Of a stretch of 8,999 nucleotides of DNA, positions 1 through 6,744 are shown in pieces (positions within the stretch are counted from its first letter, which is position 1; each line of letters begins with the position of its first letter). Source of the stretch: an uncultured Spirochaetales bacterium (GTDB lineage: Bacteria; Spirochaetota; Spirochaetia; Sphaerochaetales; Sphaerochaetaceae). The DNA lies in assembly GCA_947306375.1 (NCBI GenBank), contig CAMZGJ010000041.1:1-8999 (forward strand), read 5' to 3'. The notes under the pieces are model-generated. The model was not told the origin of the DNA. It saw only the letters and a program-made list of their open reading frames with translations, and did no database searches. Made by a program: the position numbers and the translations under genes.

Positions 1-53
1 ATCCAGATTTCCGGAACAAGGACCCCTTCCAGGTCAAGACAGATTATTTCCAT
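1..53 (-). CDS. thrH: ThrH, phosphoserine phosphatase / homoserine phosphotransferase (5' end only)
   Basis: Only the first 17 codons are inside the window; the gene continues leftwards beyond base 1. The visible translation, MEIICLDLEGVLVPEIW, matches the N-terminus I know for ThrH of Pseudomonas aeruginosa almost residue for residue. In that HAD-superfamily enzyme the Asp of DLEG is the phosphorylated nucleophile. ThrH dephosphorylates phosphoserine and can pass the phosphate to homoserine, giving O-phosphohomoserine, the substrate of threonine synthase. The start ATG overlaps the thrC stop by one base (TAATG), and an AAGGAG ribosome site at 62-67 (complement) lies 8 bases upstream inside thrC. 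This indicates translational coupling. The neighbourhood supports a threonine role, because no homoserine kinase gene is visible. Identity is strong from the motif and context, but catalytic residues beyond the first motif cannot be checked here. Confidence 0.88.
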   Translation of the reverse strand, partial: MEIICLDLEGVLVPEIW

Positions 54-1519
54 TAAAGTGACTCCTTTACGTAAGAGGATATGTCATCCACATCTATGAC
101 GGTGCTGAATCTGGACTTCTTGTCCTTCAGACCGGAGAGGTTGGGCGGTACGGGCACGCCTGTTATATTGTGAAGATTCTCCATCAGGGTGAACTCATCG
201 CCGCCCGTCTCTTTGCCCAGGGCGGCAAGAACGCTGTGGGGGAACTTGTAGGGTGATGCGGTTGAGAGGACCACCATCGGACGTGATGAGTCTTTTTCAA
301 GGGCGCGTCGGGCGCATGTCCAGGCCACGGCGGTGTGCGGATCCATGAGGTAGCGGTTTTTCTCCCAGACGGCTTTGATTGAGGCGGCCCCTTCCTCCTC
401 AGTGCAGCAGTCTGCGGCAAAGTCCCTGCGCAGTTTGTCCATTGTTGCGCCGTCAAGTTTGTAGATTCCGGTTTCTGAGAGCTGTTTCATAAGATGTGAG
501 ACCTTCTCTGAGTTTCCGTCCATGGCCAGCCAGAGCAGCCTTTCCAGGTTGGAGGAGACCAAGATGTCCATTGAGGGGGAGGATGTTTTGTAGAATTCAC
601 GTCTTGTGTCGTAGACTCCGGTTGTAAAGAAGTCCGTCAGGATTCTGTTTGAGTTGGAGGCGCAGATGAGTTTTCCCACGGGAAGGCCCATGAGTTTTGC
701 CCAGTAGCCTGCAAGTATGTCTCCGAAGTTGCCTGTGGGAACGCAGAAATCCACCGGGTCTCCCACCTTGATTGCGCCGTTTTTAACAAGATCCCTGTAG
801 GCGGCAAAGTAGTAGACTGTCTGGGGCGCAAGGCGTCCTATGTTGATTGAATTGGCGGATGAGAGCTGCCATCCGTTCTGCGCACAGTAGTCCCTTATTC
901 CGGCAAAAGCCTTCTTTACTCCGGTCTGACAGTCATCAAAGTTGCCGCGCACGGCGCAGACCAGGACGTTTGAGCCTTCCTGGGTTGTCATCTGGCTCTT
1001 CTGGACCAGAGAGACTCCGTTGTGGGGGTAGAAGACTATTATTCTTATTCCGTCAACGTCATGAAAACCCTCCAGGGCGGCCTTGCCGGTGTCTCCGGAT
1101 GTTGCGGTGAGTATGAGTATCTGCTTTTTCTCTCCGCTCTGCTTCACCGCCGCAGTCATGAGGCGCGGCAGTATGGAGAGGGCAACGTCCTTGAATGCGG
1201 AGGTAGGGCCTCTGAACAGCTCCAGAACCCAGGCGTTGTCAACCTTTACAAGGGGTGTGAGGTCATCCATCTCAAAACGTCCCCTGTAGGCCTTTTCCAC
1301 AAGACTGTCCATGTCCCTGAAGTCCGGAAGGAGGGTGGAGAGGATTTTTTTTGACATGCCTATTGTGTCCATCTCAAGGCAGGACTTCCAGTCAAAGCCA
1401 ATGTAGCCCGGCTTAAGCATCTGCGGATCTGTGAAAAGACCTCCGTCCGGTGCCGGTCCCATCAGGACGGCATTGAGGGAGTCCGTTGAAAAACTGCTTC
1501 TTGTGCTCTGATATTTCAT
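53..1519 (-). CDS. thrC: Threonine synthase (PLP-dependent)
   Basis: Cytosolic enzyme for the last step of threonine synthesis, converting O-phospho-L-homoserine to threonine and phosphate. The 488-residue product has the threonine synthase N-terminal region (PDGGLF near 25-29), the PLP-lysine motif GPTSAFKD with Lys110, the loop TSGDTGKAA at about 140-148, SANSINIGRL at 221-230, and the cofactor-phosphate loop PTGNFGDILAG at 261-271. The length fits the longer bacterial/yeast-type enzymes rather than the short ones. The ATG start has an AGAGG ribosome site about 5 bases upstream and lies 13 bases after the stop of the HTH-ACT gene. The stop overlaps the next gene, thrH. The order regulator, thrC, thrH suggests one transcript, with ThrH supplying the phosphorylated substrate. 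No frameshift or missing motif was seen. Confidence 0.97.
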   Translation of the reverse strand: MKYQSTRSSFSTDSLNAVLMGPAPDGGLFTDPQMLKPGYIGFDWKSCLEMDTIGMSKKILSTLLPDFRDMDSLVEKAYRGRFEMDDLTPLVKVDNAWVLELFRGPTSAFKDVALSILPRLMTAAVKQSGEKKQILILTATSGDTGKAALEGFHDVDGIRIIVFYPHNGVSLVQKSQMTTQEGSNVLVCAVRGNFDDCQTGVKKAFAGIRDYCAQNGWQLSSANSINIGRLAPQTVYYFAAYRDLVKNGAIKVGDPVDFCVPTGNFGDILAGYWAKLMGLPVGKLICASNSNRILTDFFTTGVYDTRREFYKTSSPSMDILVSSNLERLLWLAMDGNSEKVSHLMKQLSETGIYKLDGATMDKLRRDFAADCCTEEEGAASIKAVWEKNRYLMDPHTAVAWTCARRALEKDSSRPMVVLSTASPYKFPHSVLAALGKETGGDEFTLMENLHNITGVPVPPNLSGLKDKKSRFSTVIDVDDISSYVKESL

Positions 1520-1532
1520 ATTGACCTCTGAT

Positions 1533-1970
1533 TCATTCTATTGAGATTAGGCGGGGATTCTCAACACCCCTGAGTGCTGAAATTGAATCCAGAAGGGTAT
1601 GGATGCTTCCTCTGAGAGAGCCTATGTCAAGGGAGACGGTGACGCTGGCCTTTCCGTGGATGGGAAGGCTCTGGTTTATGGTAAGCACGCTTGCCCCGGC
1701 TTCCGAGATTCTTCCCAGCACTGAACTGAGGACTCCGGGCTCATGGGTGAGCAGCATTCCCAGAACGGCCTTTCTTCCCGTCTGGAGGTTGGCCGTCTCA
1801 AGGATGTAGTCCTTGTATTTATAATAGGTACTGCGGGAGATTCCGCACATGGATGCGGCCCGGCTCACACTCTTTGCCTTTCCTTCCTCCAGCATTCTCC
1901 TGGCCTCAAGGACCTTGTCAAAGAAATCCGGAAGAATGCTCTTATGGACAATCAGGTAATCTTCAAGCAT
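1533..1970 (-). CDS. HTH-ACT domain transcriptional regulator (ThrR/PheB, UPF0735-like)
   Basis: A 145-residue protein of the UPF0735/PheB type. Residues about 33-55 (SVSRAASMCGISRSTYYKYK) form a helix-turn-helix. Residues about 68-145 form an ACT domain (LGMLLTHEPGVLSSVLGRI, then ASVLTINQSLPIHGKASVTVSLDI), the fold that binds amino acids. In the same family, Bacillus subtilis PheB has, as I recall, been described as ThrR, a repressor of threonine genes. The placement fits: it is first in a thrC-thrH operon and divergent from hom-lysC-asd. By inference it senses threonine or a related amino acid and controls both operons, including its own, through the inverted repeat at 2011-2033. The ATG start has a purine-rich site (GCAGGG, then five A) just upstream. 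The domain call is firm; the ligand is inferred. Confidence 0.88.
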   Translation of the reverse strand: MLEDYLIVHKSILPDFFDKVLEARRMLEEGKAKSVSRAASMCGISRSTYYKYKDYILETANLQTGRKAVLGMLLTHEPGVLSSVLGRISEAGASVLTINQSLPIHGKASVTVSLDIGSLRGSIHTLLDSISALRGVENPRLISIE

Positions 1971-2003
1971 TTTTTCCCTGCCTCTTGCAAAACAATCGTG
2001 AAT

Positions 2004-2032
2004 ATGTTACCTTGTCTTTGAATTAAAGACAA
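2004..2032 (-). promoter_or_regulatory. Predicted promoter of the regulator-thrC-thrH operon
   Basis: On the minus strand, TTGTCT (complement of 2027-2032) and TAACAT (complement of 2004-2009) are separated by exactly 17 bases. Each matches the sigma70 consensus at four of six positions. The predicted start of transcription would lie near 1997, giving a leader of roughly 27 bases before the regulator ATG. The -35 box and the spacer coincide with the inverted repeat at 2011-2033, so a protein bound there would block RNA polymerase. This is a motif-based prediction only. Confidence 0.5.
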
Positions 2033-2040
2033 GTGTCTTT
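2011..2040. promoter_or_regulatory. Candidate operator: inverted repeat with three overlapping half-sites
   Basis: CTTGTCTTT (2011-2019) and AAAGACAAG (2025-2033) are perfect 9-bp inverted arms around the 5-base centre GAATT. A further GTCTTT at 2035-2040 pairs with AAAGAC at 2025-2030 across a 4-base spacer. The half-site GTCTTT therefore occurs three times in alternating orientation within 30 bases. There is no T-run after the repeat and it sits between divergent genes, so it is unlikely to be a terminator. The adjacent HTH-ACT regulator is the obvious candidate binder, and the site overlaps the predicted leftward promoter. It lies about 70-100 bases upstream of hom, where it could also affect rightward transcription, although I could not identify a convincing rightward promoter. 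Confidence 0.65.
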
Positions 2041-2108
2041 CGCATACAAACAAATTCTTTTTTTGTGCGAACTCAGAGGACATAAGAGAGTATTTAGAGG
2101 TACAAGCG

Positions 2109-3206
2109 ATGAAGGTTGCCGTTTTGGGATTCGGAACAGTGGGCAGAGGCGTCTATGAGATGCTTCAGAACTGCAGCACGCTCAGCTGTGACTGCGTGCT
2201 TGAGAGGCCGGGAGTATTCAATGAGCCTTTCATAGTAAATGATATAAACACCATCCTTGAAGACAGGAGCATAGAGGCTGTTGCCGAGTGCATAGGCGGT
2301 ACAACAATTGCCCATGACTTTGCCGTTAAGTGCCTGAGTGCCGGCAAACACTTTGTTACGTCCAACAAGGCCCTTATCAGCGCATATGGTCTTGAGCTCA
2401 GGAATCTTGCCGCAAAGAACGGGGTGTCCCTTCTTTTCTCCGCAGCCTGCGGAGGCACCATGCCCGTGCTTCACAACATGGCCCTTGCCCGCAGGTCGGA
2501 CACTCTCTTCAAGTCCGGCGGAATCCTCAACGGAACATGCAATTTCATGCTTACAAAGATGCAGGATGAAGGTTCTTCCTTTGAAGACGCTCTTGCTGAA
2601 GCCCGCAGACTGGGCTATGCGGAGGCAGATCCAAGTGCAGACCTCTCCGGTCTGGACACGCTGAGAAAGGTAATTCTTCTCAGTGCCGTGGGCTTTGATG
2701 CCTTCCCCAGCGGAGACCTTCTCTGTGAGGGAATTCAGAACACAGATGCCGCGGCAATCAGTGAGCTAAAAGCTCGCGGTCTTGTTTTGAGACTCATTGG
2801 AAGCTGCGGAAGAAACCAGGACGGAAGTCTTTACGCCTTTGTTCAGCCGGTGGCTTTTTCCTCTTCCGCCGCAGAGGCCAACGTGAAGATGAACACCAAC
2901 ATGGCCTTCTGGGAAGGTGAGAACTGCGGAAGGGTAACAATCTCCGGCCAGGGCGCGGGACGTTATCCCACAGCTGCAAACGTGCTGAGAGACCTTACCG
3001 AACTTCCTGAGTGCCGCAAGTCCATGCTCAGTTCAAAGTGCAGAGAAGAGAAGGTTAACAACGGCGGCTGTGAGTTCAGATATATTGTCATTGAAAACGG
3101 CAGCGTGAGCATTACTGAGAAAATGCCGGTGAGCGCCATGTTTGCAAAAGCGGAAATAAAGAGAAAAGAAGGGGCAGGGTTCTTCTTTGCCGCCATGGAA
3201 GAATAA
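2109..3206 (+). CDS. hom: Homoserine dehydrogenase, short form without ACT domain
   Basis: Catalyses NAD(P)H-dependent reduction of aspartate semialdehyde to homoserine, committing carbon to threonine and methionine. The 365-residue product begins with a Rossmann nucleotide loop (VLGFGTVGRGV, residues 5-15). It continues with SNKALIS near 85-91, the family signature GGILNGTCNFML at 137-148, and an EADPSADLSGLDTLRK segment (about 172-187). There Asp183 and Lys187 have the spacing of the catalytic pair in known homoserine dehydrogenases. GQGAGRYPTAANVLRDL near 280-296 closes the catalytic core. Many homologues of about 430 residues carry a C-terminal ACT domain for threonine inhibition; the roughly 65-residue tail here shows no clear ACT pattern. 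An AGAGG ribosome site at 2096-2100 is 8 bases from the ATG. It is the first gene of a hom-lysC-asd operon, with lysC 29 bases downstream. Confidence 0.96.
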   Translation: MKVAVLGFGTVGRGVYEMLQNCSTLSCDCVLERPGVFNEPFIVNDINTILEDRSIEAVAECIGGTTIAHDFAVKCLSAGKHFVTSNKALISAYGLELRNLAAKNGVSLLFSAACGGTMPVLHNMALARRSDTLFKSGGILNGTCNFMLTKMQDEGSSFEDALAEARRLGYAEADPSADLSGLDTLRKVILLSAVGFDAFPSGDLLCEGIQNTDAAAISELKARGLVLRLIGSCGRNQDGSLYAFVQPVAFSSSAAEANVKMNTNMAFWEGENCGRVTISGQGAGRYPTAANVLRDLTELPECRKSMLSSKCREEKVNNGGCEFRYIVIENGSVSITEKMPVSAMFAKAEIKRKEGAGFFFAAMEE

Positions 3207-3235
3207 CAGGTTAAAAAAAACAGGTTGAAAATAAT

Positions 3236-4552
3236 ATGTTGAAAACAGCAAAATTCGGAGGCTCTTCGGTATCTTCTGCCGAACAGTTCAGAAAAGTAAA
3301 GGCAATAATAGATGAGGATGACTCAAGACGCATAGTGGTTGTCTCCGCCGCAGGGAAGCGCAGCAGCGCGGATCACAAACTCACGGACCTTCTGTATCTG
3401 TGCCATGCTCACCTTACCTACGGCGTTTCATGCGAGGAGATTTTCAACTCCATCTGTCAGCGCTTTATTGAGATAAGAGATGACCTTGGCCTGAGCTACA
3501 GGGTTGAGGAAGAGCTTGAGGCTCTGAAAAGGCACCTCAACAAAGATATCTCCGTGGATTATCTGGTCTCACGCGGCGAGTATCTTACCTCCCGCCTCAT
3601 GGCCGAATACATTGGATTTCACTTTGTGGATGCCTCAGAATGCATCTTTATGAATTACGACGGGACCTTTGACACCGCCGGAATTGCCATTGCCGTCAAG
3701 AAGGCGCTCTCTGAATTCGGAAAGATAGTAATCCCCGGATTCTACGGCAGTCTCCCGGGCGGAAAGATAAAGGTTATGAGCAGGGGAGGAAGCGACATAA
3801 CGGGCGCTCTTGCGGCCGCTGCCGCCGGCGCCGATGTCTACGAGAACTGGACGGATGTTTCCGGCATTCTCATGGCAGACCCGCGCATTGTTCAGAACCC
3901 AAGGCCCATATCCAGAATCACCTATGCAGAGCTCAGGGAACTGGCCTTCATGGGCGCCTCCGTTCTTCATGAGGAATCCGTTCTTCCGGTAAAAGAAGCC
4001 GGCATTGCCCTGAATATCAGAAACACCAACGCATCTTCTGACTGCGGAACCATGATAGTTCCTTCCATAGGCAAGGAAGACCCGGAGGATGAGAGGTTCA
4101 TAACCGGAATTGCCGGAAGAAGGAACTTTGACATAATTACCGTAAGAAGCCGCAACATGAGGGTGAACCAGAGCCTCAGGCAGGCCCTTGAGATCTTTGA
4201 ACACTACAAGGTCAACACGGAGCACATAACACTTGGTCTTGATTCCTTTGCTGTGGTTGCCTCCGCGGCCCAGATAGGGGAGGACCTGTACAATATCTGC
4301 TCCGAGCTTCAGAAGACCCTCCGTGCGGACGATGTCCAGATACAGGAAGGAATTGCCCTTGTTGCGGCGGTTGGAAGAAAGATGACCTTCAGACCCGGTA
4401 TCTCCGGAAAACTCTTCCAGGCACTGGGACGTGAAGGAGTGAACATAAAGACAATTGCTCAGGGTTCGGATGAGCTCTCAATTATTATAGGCGTTGACAA
4501 CAGCCAGTATGAGACTGCTGTCAGGGTACTCTATGAAAGTTTTGCGGGGTAA
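3236..4552 (+). CDS. lysC: Aspartate kinase (monofunctional, with C-terminal ACT domains)
   Basis: Phosphorylates aspartate with ATP to give aspartyl phosphate, the entry step for lysine, methionine and threonine. The 438-residue protein has the kinase signature KFGGSSV at 6-12, the substrate segment SRGEYLTSRL at 112-121, and MSRGGSDITGALAAAAAGAD at 181-200 followed by NWTDVSGILMADPR at 204-217. HEESVLPVKEAGIALNIRNT ends the catalytic domain near 264. The remainder reads as two tandem ACT domains (about 299-370 and 373-438), ending in the GVNIKTIAQG-SDELSIIIGV pattern, so feedback inhibition by lysine and/or threonine is expected. The ligand cannot be read from the sequence. The length is like AK III or the kinase part of ThrA; no dehydrogenase is fused. 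The ribosome site is modest (CAGG at 3221-3224, 11 bases from the ATG). asd follows after 4 bases. Confidence 0.97.
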   Translation: MLKTAKFGGSSVSSAEQFRKVKAIIDEDDSRRIVVVSAAGKRSSADHKLTDLLYLCHAHLTYGVSCEEIFNSICQRFIEIRDDLGLSYRVEEELEALKRHLNKDISVDYLVSRGEYLTSRLMAEYIGFHFVDASECIFMNYDGTFDTAGIAIAVKKALSEFGKIVIPGFYGSLPGGKIKVMSRGGSDITGALAAAAAGADVYENWTDVSGILMADPRIVQNPRPISRITYAELRELAFMGASVLHEESVLPVKEAGIALNIRNTNASSDCGTMIVPSIGKEDPEDERFITGIAGRRNFDIITVRSRNMRVNQSLRQALEIFEHYKVNTEHITLGLDSFAVVASAAQIGEDLYNICSELQKTLRADDVQIQEGIALVAAVGRKMTFRPGISGKLFQALGREGVNIKTIAQGSDELSIIIGVDNSQYETAVRVLYESFAG

Positions 4553-4556
4553 GTTT

Positions 4557-5564
4557 ATGAAGAAAGTCAACATAGGAATTCTCGGATGTACGGGTGTTGT
4601 AGGCAGACAGATGATGCAGGTTCTTGAGGAATACAGGATACCCGTTGACCGTTTTGTACCCCTTGCAAGTGCCAACAGTGCAGGAAGCAAGGTTGTTTTC
4701 AACGGAAAGGAATACACGGTTCAGGAGGCAAAGGAGACAAGCTTTGAAGGTCTGGACTACGTTCTGGGTGCAGTGGGAAACGGCATGGCAAAACTCTTTG
4801 CTCCGCATATTGTCAAGGCAGGGGCCGTTTTCATTGACAACTCCTCCTCCTTCCGCATGGATCCGGAAGTGCCTCTTGTTGTTCCCGAGATAAACGGAGA
4901 GGATGCCTTCAAAAACAAGGGAATAATCTCCAATCCCAACTGCTCAACCATAATCACAATGGTGGCCGTGGGTGCAATCAACGCAATCAGCCCCATAACT
5001 GAGATGTTTGCATCCACATACCAGGCAGTCTCAGGTGCCGGAAAGGCCGGACTTGAGGAACTTGAGAACCAGATGGCAGACATGGCCGCAGGCAGGGCTC
5101 TTGAGAGAAACGTCTTCCCTCACCAGATTGCAATGAACGTCATTCCCTGTATAGGCAGTGAGACTGACAACGGTTACACAACCGAGGAAATGAAGATGCA
5201 GAACGAGGGAAGAAAGATTCTCCACAACCCGGGTCTGAAAGTTTCATGCACCTGCGTGAGAGTTCCGGTAATGCGCTCACACTCCATCTCGGTTACATTC
5301 AGGACTAAAGAAAAAGTGAGTGTTGAGCAGGCTGAAAAGGCTGTTTCTGTTGCACCGGGCTGTGTTCTGACCACAGACTTCCAGGGCAGAAACTATCCCA
5401 CTCCTCTTGATACTTCAGGTCAGGATCTGGTCTGGGTGGGAAGGATAAGGGAAGACCTTACCTCTGACAGAGGCCTTACGCTGTGGTGCTGCGGTGACCA
5501 GGTGAGAAAGGGCGCTGCCTCCAACGCGGTTCAGATTCTCAAGCTGCTTGCCGAGCGTGCCTGA
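4557..5564 (+). CDS. asd: Aspartate-semialdehyde dehydrogenase
   Basis: Reduces aspartyl phosphate with NADPH to aspartate semialdehyde, the branch point between lysine/diaminopimelate and homoserine. I chose the ATG at 4557: it gives a 335-residue protein starting MKKVNIGILGCTGVVGRQM, directly at the nucleotide-binding loop, and has a GGGG site at 4546-4549. The longer reading frame from 4494 would add 21 residues that merely overlap lysC. Key features are SNPNCSTI with catalytic Cys129, AVSGAGKAGLEEL at 157-169, and CVRVPVMRSHS with the likely acid/base His242. GRIREDLTSDRG near 295-306 and DQVRKGAASNAVQI near the end complete the family pattern. It lies 4 bases after lysC, so translation is probably coupled. 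The product feeds Hom in the same operon and also cell-wall diaminopimelate synthesis, so this gene is likely essential. Confidence 0.97.
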   Translation: MKKVNIGILGCTGVVGRQMMQVLEEYRIPVDRFVPLASANSAGSKVVFNGKEYTVQEAKETSFEGLDYVLGAVGNGMAKLFAPHIVKAGAVFIDNSSSFRMDPEVPLVVPEINGEDAFKNKGIISNPNCSTIITMVAVGAINAISPITEMFASTYQAVSGAGKAGLEELENQMADMAAGRALERNVFPHQIAMNVIPCIGSETDNGYTTEEMKMQNEGRKILHNPGLKVSCTCVRVPVMRSHSISVTFRTKEKVSVEQAEKAVSVAPGCVLTTDFQGRNYPTPLDTSGQDLVWVGRIREDLTSDRGLTLWCCGDQVRKGAASNAVQILKLLAERA

Positions 5565-5648
5565 AGAATTGTCCGTGTAGCATAAATTGCTCATTTTTAT
5601 GGTTTCTTATACTATTTTTAGCATAAGTCAGCGCAAAAACAGGGTTGT
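5565..5648. repeat. AT-rich convergent intergenic gap with short direct repeats
   Basis: This 84-base gap separates the converging asd and kinase genes. TAGCATAA occurs at 5578-5585 and 5619-5626, and TTATACTAT occurs at 5607-5615 and 5649-5657 (the last crossing the kinase stop). The pairs are 41 and 42 bases apart, so the stretch may be a decayed tandem duplication of about 41 bases, but the middle of the unit is not conserved. A terminator would be expected here. I see only weak AT-rich stems (for example CATAAA 5581-5586 with TTTATG 5596-5601) and no GC-rich hairpin followed by a T-run. Confidence 0.3.
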
Positions 5649-6734
5649 TTATACTATCTTGTCTGTCAGGGATGTAATATCTTCTCCGCTCAGATAGGAG
5701 GCTGCCATTATTGCAAGGCCCTGAAGGCCTGTTTCCTGACAGTTTGCGCTGAAGACCGGAAGGCCCGTGTACTCAGATCTCATTGAGTTGAGATACGGGC
5801 TGTCTAAAAGGCCGTGTGCAATTCTTATCTCTTTTATGTATAAATCTTTATAAAACTTAAGAGCCTCCGCCGTGCGCATGCATATGTTTTCACATGCCTT
5901 TCTGACCGTACTGCTGTGAAGGCTCTTTTCAAAGTCTTCTTTTTCAAGGCCCGCTTCCCTGCGGGCCCTTTCTATTGAAGCTCCCGTGTCGGGAATAATC
6001 ACGCTCAGGTTGCTGTCCTTTCCGTTGGGGTGGGAGGAAACCATAAGACCCGGGGGAAAGACCTTTGAACTGCTGCAGAGGTTAAGTCCGTCTCCGGTGC
6101 CCGTTCTCAGACACATAATGCCGTTGTGCATTGCCCCGCATCCCACCATAGCCGGAATGTAGTCCGGACAGGGCACAAGAACAGGAGTGCCTTCCTTTAT
6201 TAGGGCAAAGTTCCTGCTTGTTCCCAAAAGCGTTGCCGCCTTCATGAACGGAGGGAACTTGTGCGTTTGCAGACCCTCTGATTCAAGTTTTTCAGTGTTC
6301 CAGTAGTACTGTTCAAAGCCCTTGGGAGGCTCAGAGGCGCAGGCCCTTCCTGTAAGGTAGTAACAAAGATATTCAGCGGAGCCCAGAAAGAAGGAGGCGC
6401 TGTTGAAAACATTGGGATAATTAGCCCGGAGATATTTGATTTTTGGCAGGAAGGAGGGGTTTGTTGCTCCGTCCCACATTACGCTGAGGGTGGGAATTCC
6501 GGTTGAGACCGGAACCACAGTGGGGCCGTTTCCCGTAATCATGACGCATGACACGTCTGCCTGAGGGTGGTGTTCCTGCAGTTCCAGACAGCTCTTTTCC
6601 AGCGCCTTTATCCAGCATAGCGGGGAGGAGGGCCGGTCAAGACGGATTCTCACCGCTTGGGAACATATCTTTCCCGTGTCTCCGGCAAGTGCGGCCTTGA
6701 GATATGTGGTACCCAGGTCGGCGGTCAGAATCAT
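5649..6734 (-). CDS. Short FGGY-family carbohydrate kinase-like protein
   Basis: A 361-residue protein of the FGGY sugar-kinase superfamily (xylulokinase/glycerol kinase relatives with the actin-like ATPase fold), probably cytosolic. The N-terminus has the phosphate-1 loop TADLGTTYLKAAL (4-16). TGNGPTVVPV (67-76) and VMWDGATN (85-92) correspond to the family's sugar-side segments. CPDYIPAMVGCGA (189-201) looks like the catalytic-Asp motif with Asp191. RTGTGDGL (210-217) stands at the second phosphate loop, and ETGLQGLAIMAA (334-345) resembles the terminal helix motif. Usual members are about 480-520 residues, so roughly 130 are missing. The adenine-site GGGA-type motif is replaced by AHGLLDS (306-312). 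The protein may be a minimal kinase or may have lost ordinary activity; the substrate is unknown. The gene lies 10 bases after the acidic-protein gene and its ribosome site is weak (GAGAAA), suggesting coupling. Confidence 0.72.
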   Translation of the reverse strand: MILTADLGTTYLKAALAGDTGKICSQAVRIRLDRPSSPLCWIKALEKSCLELQEHHPQADVSCVMITGNGPTVVPVSTGIPTLSVMWDGATNPSFLPKIKYLRANYPNVFNSASFFLGSAEYLCYYLTGRACASEPPKGFEQYYWNTEKLESEGLQTHKFPPFMKAATLLGTSRNFALIKEGTPVLVPCPDYIPAMVGCGAMHNGIMCLRTGTGDGLNLCSSSKVFPPGLMVSSHPNGKDSNLSVIIPDTGASIERARREAGLEKEDFEKSLHSSTVRKACENICMRTAEALKFYKDLYIKEIRIAHGLLDSPYLNSMRSEYTGLPVFSANCQETGLQGLAIMAASYLSGEDITSLTDKIV

Positions 6735-6744
6735 GGTGGTTTTC

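Noticed and set aside
1022..1354. 110-residue open frame on the plus strand
   Set aside because: It lies wholly inside thrC on the opposite strand and has no family motif. It is a shadow of the real gene.
2011..2033. Inverted repeat as a terminator or threonine attenuator
   Set aside because: No T-run follows, no leader peptide rich in Thr or Ile codons is visible before hom, and the repeat lies between divergent starts over a promoter. An operator explains it better.
2040..2070. TCGCA/TGCGA inverted repeat around a T-rich stretch upstream of hom
   Set aside because: The arms are only 5 bp with a 21-base AT-rich loop. Extending the arms needs a two-base bulge, so it is not distinguishable from chance.
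2034..2108. Rightward promoter for hom
   Set aside because: Several hexamers such as CATAAG and TATTTA were considered, but none has a -35 box at 15-19 bases, so no call was made.
4494..4556. Upstream ATG extending asd by 21 residues into lysC
   Set aside because: The extension adds no conserved sequence. The ATG at 4557 begins directly at the nucleotide-binding domain and has a GGGG site at a suitable distance.
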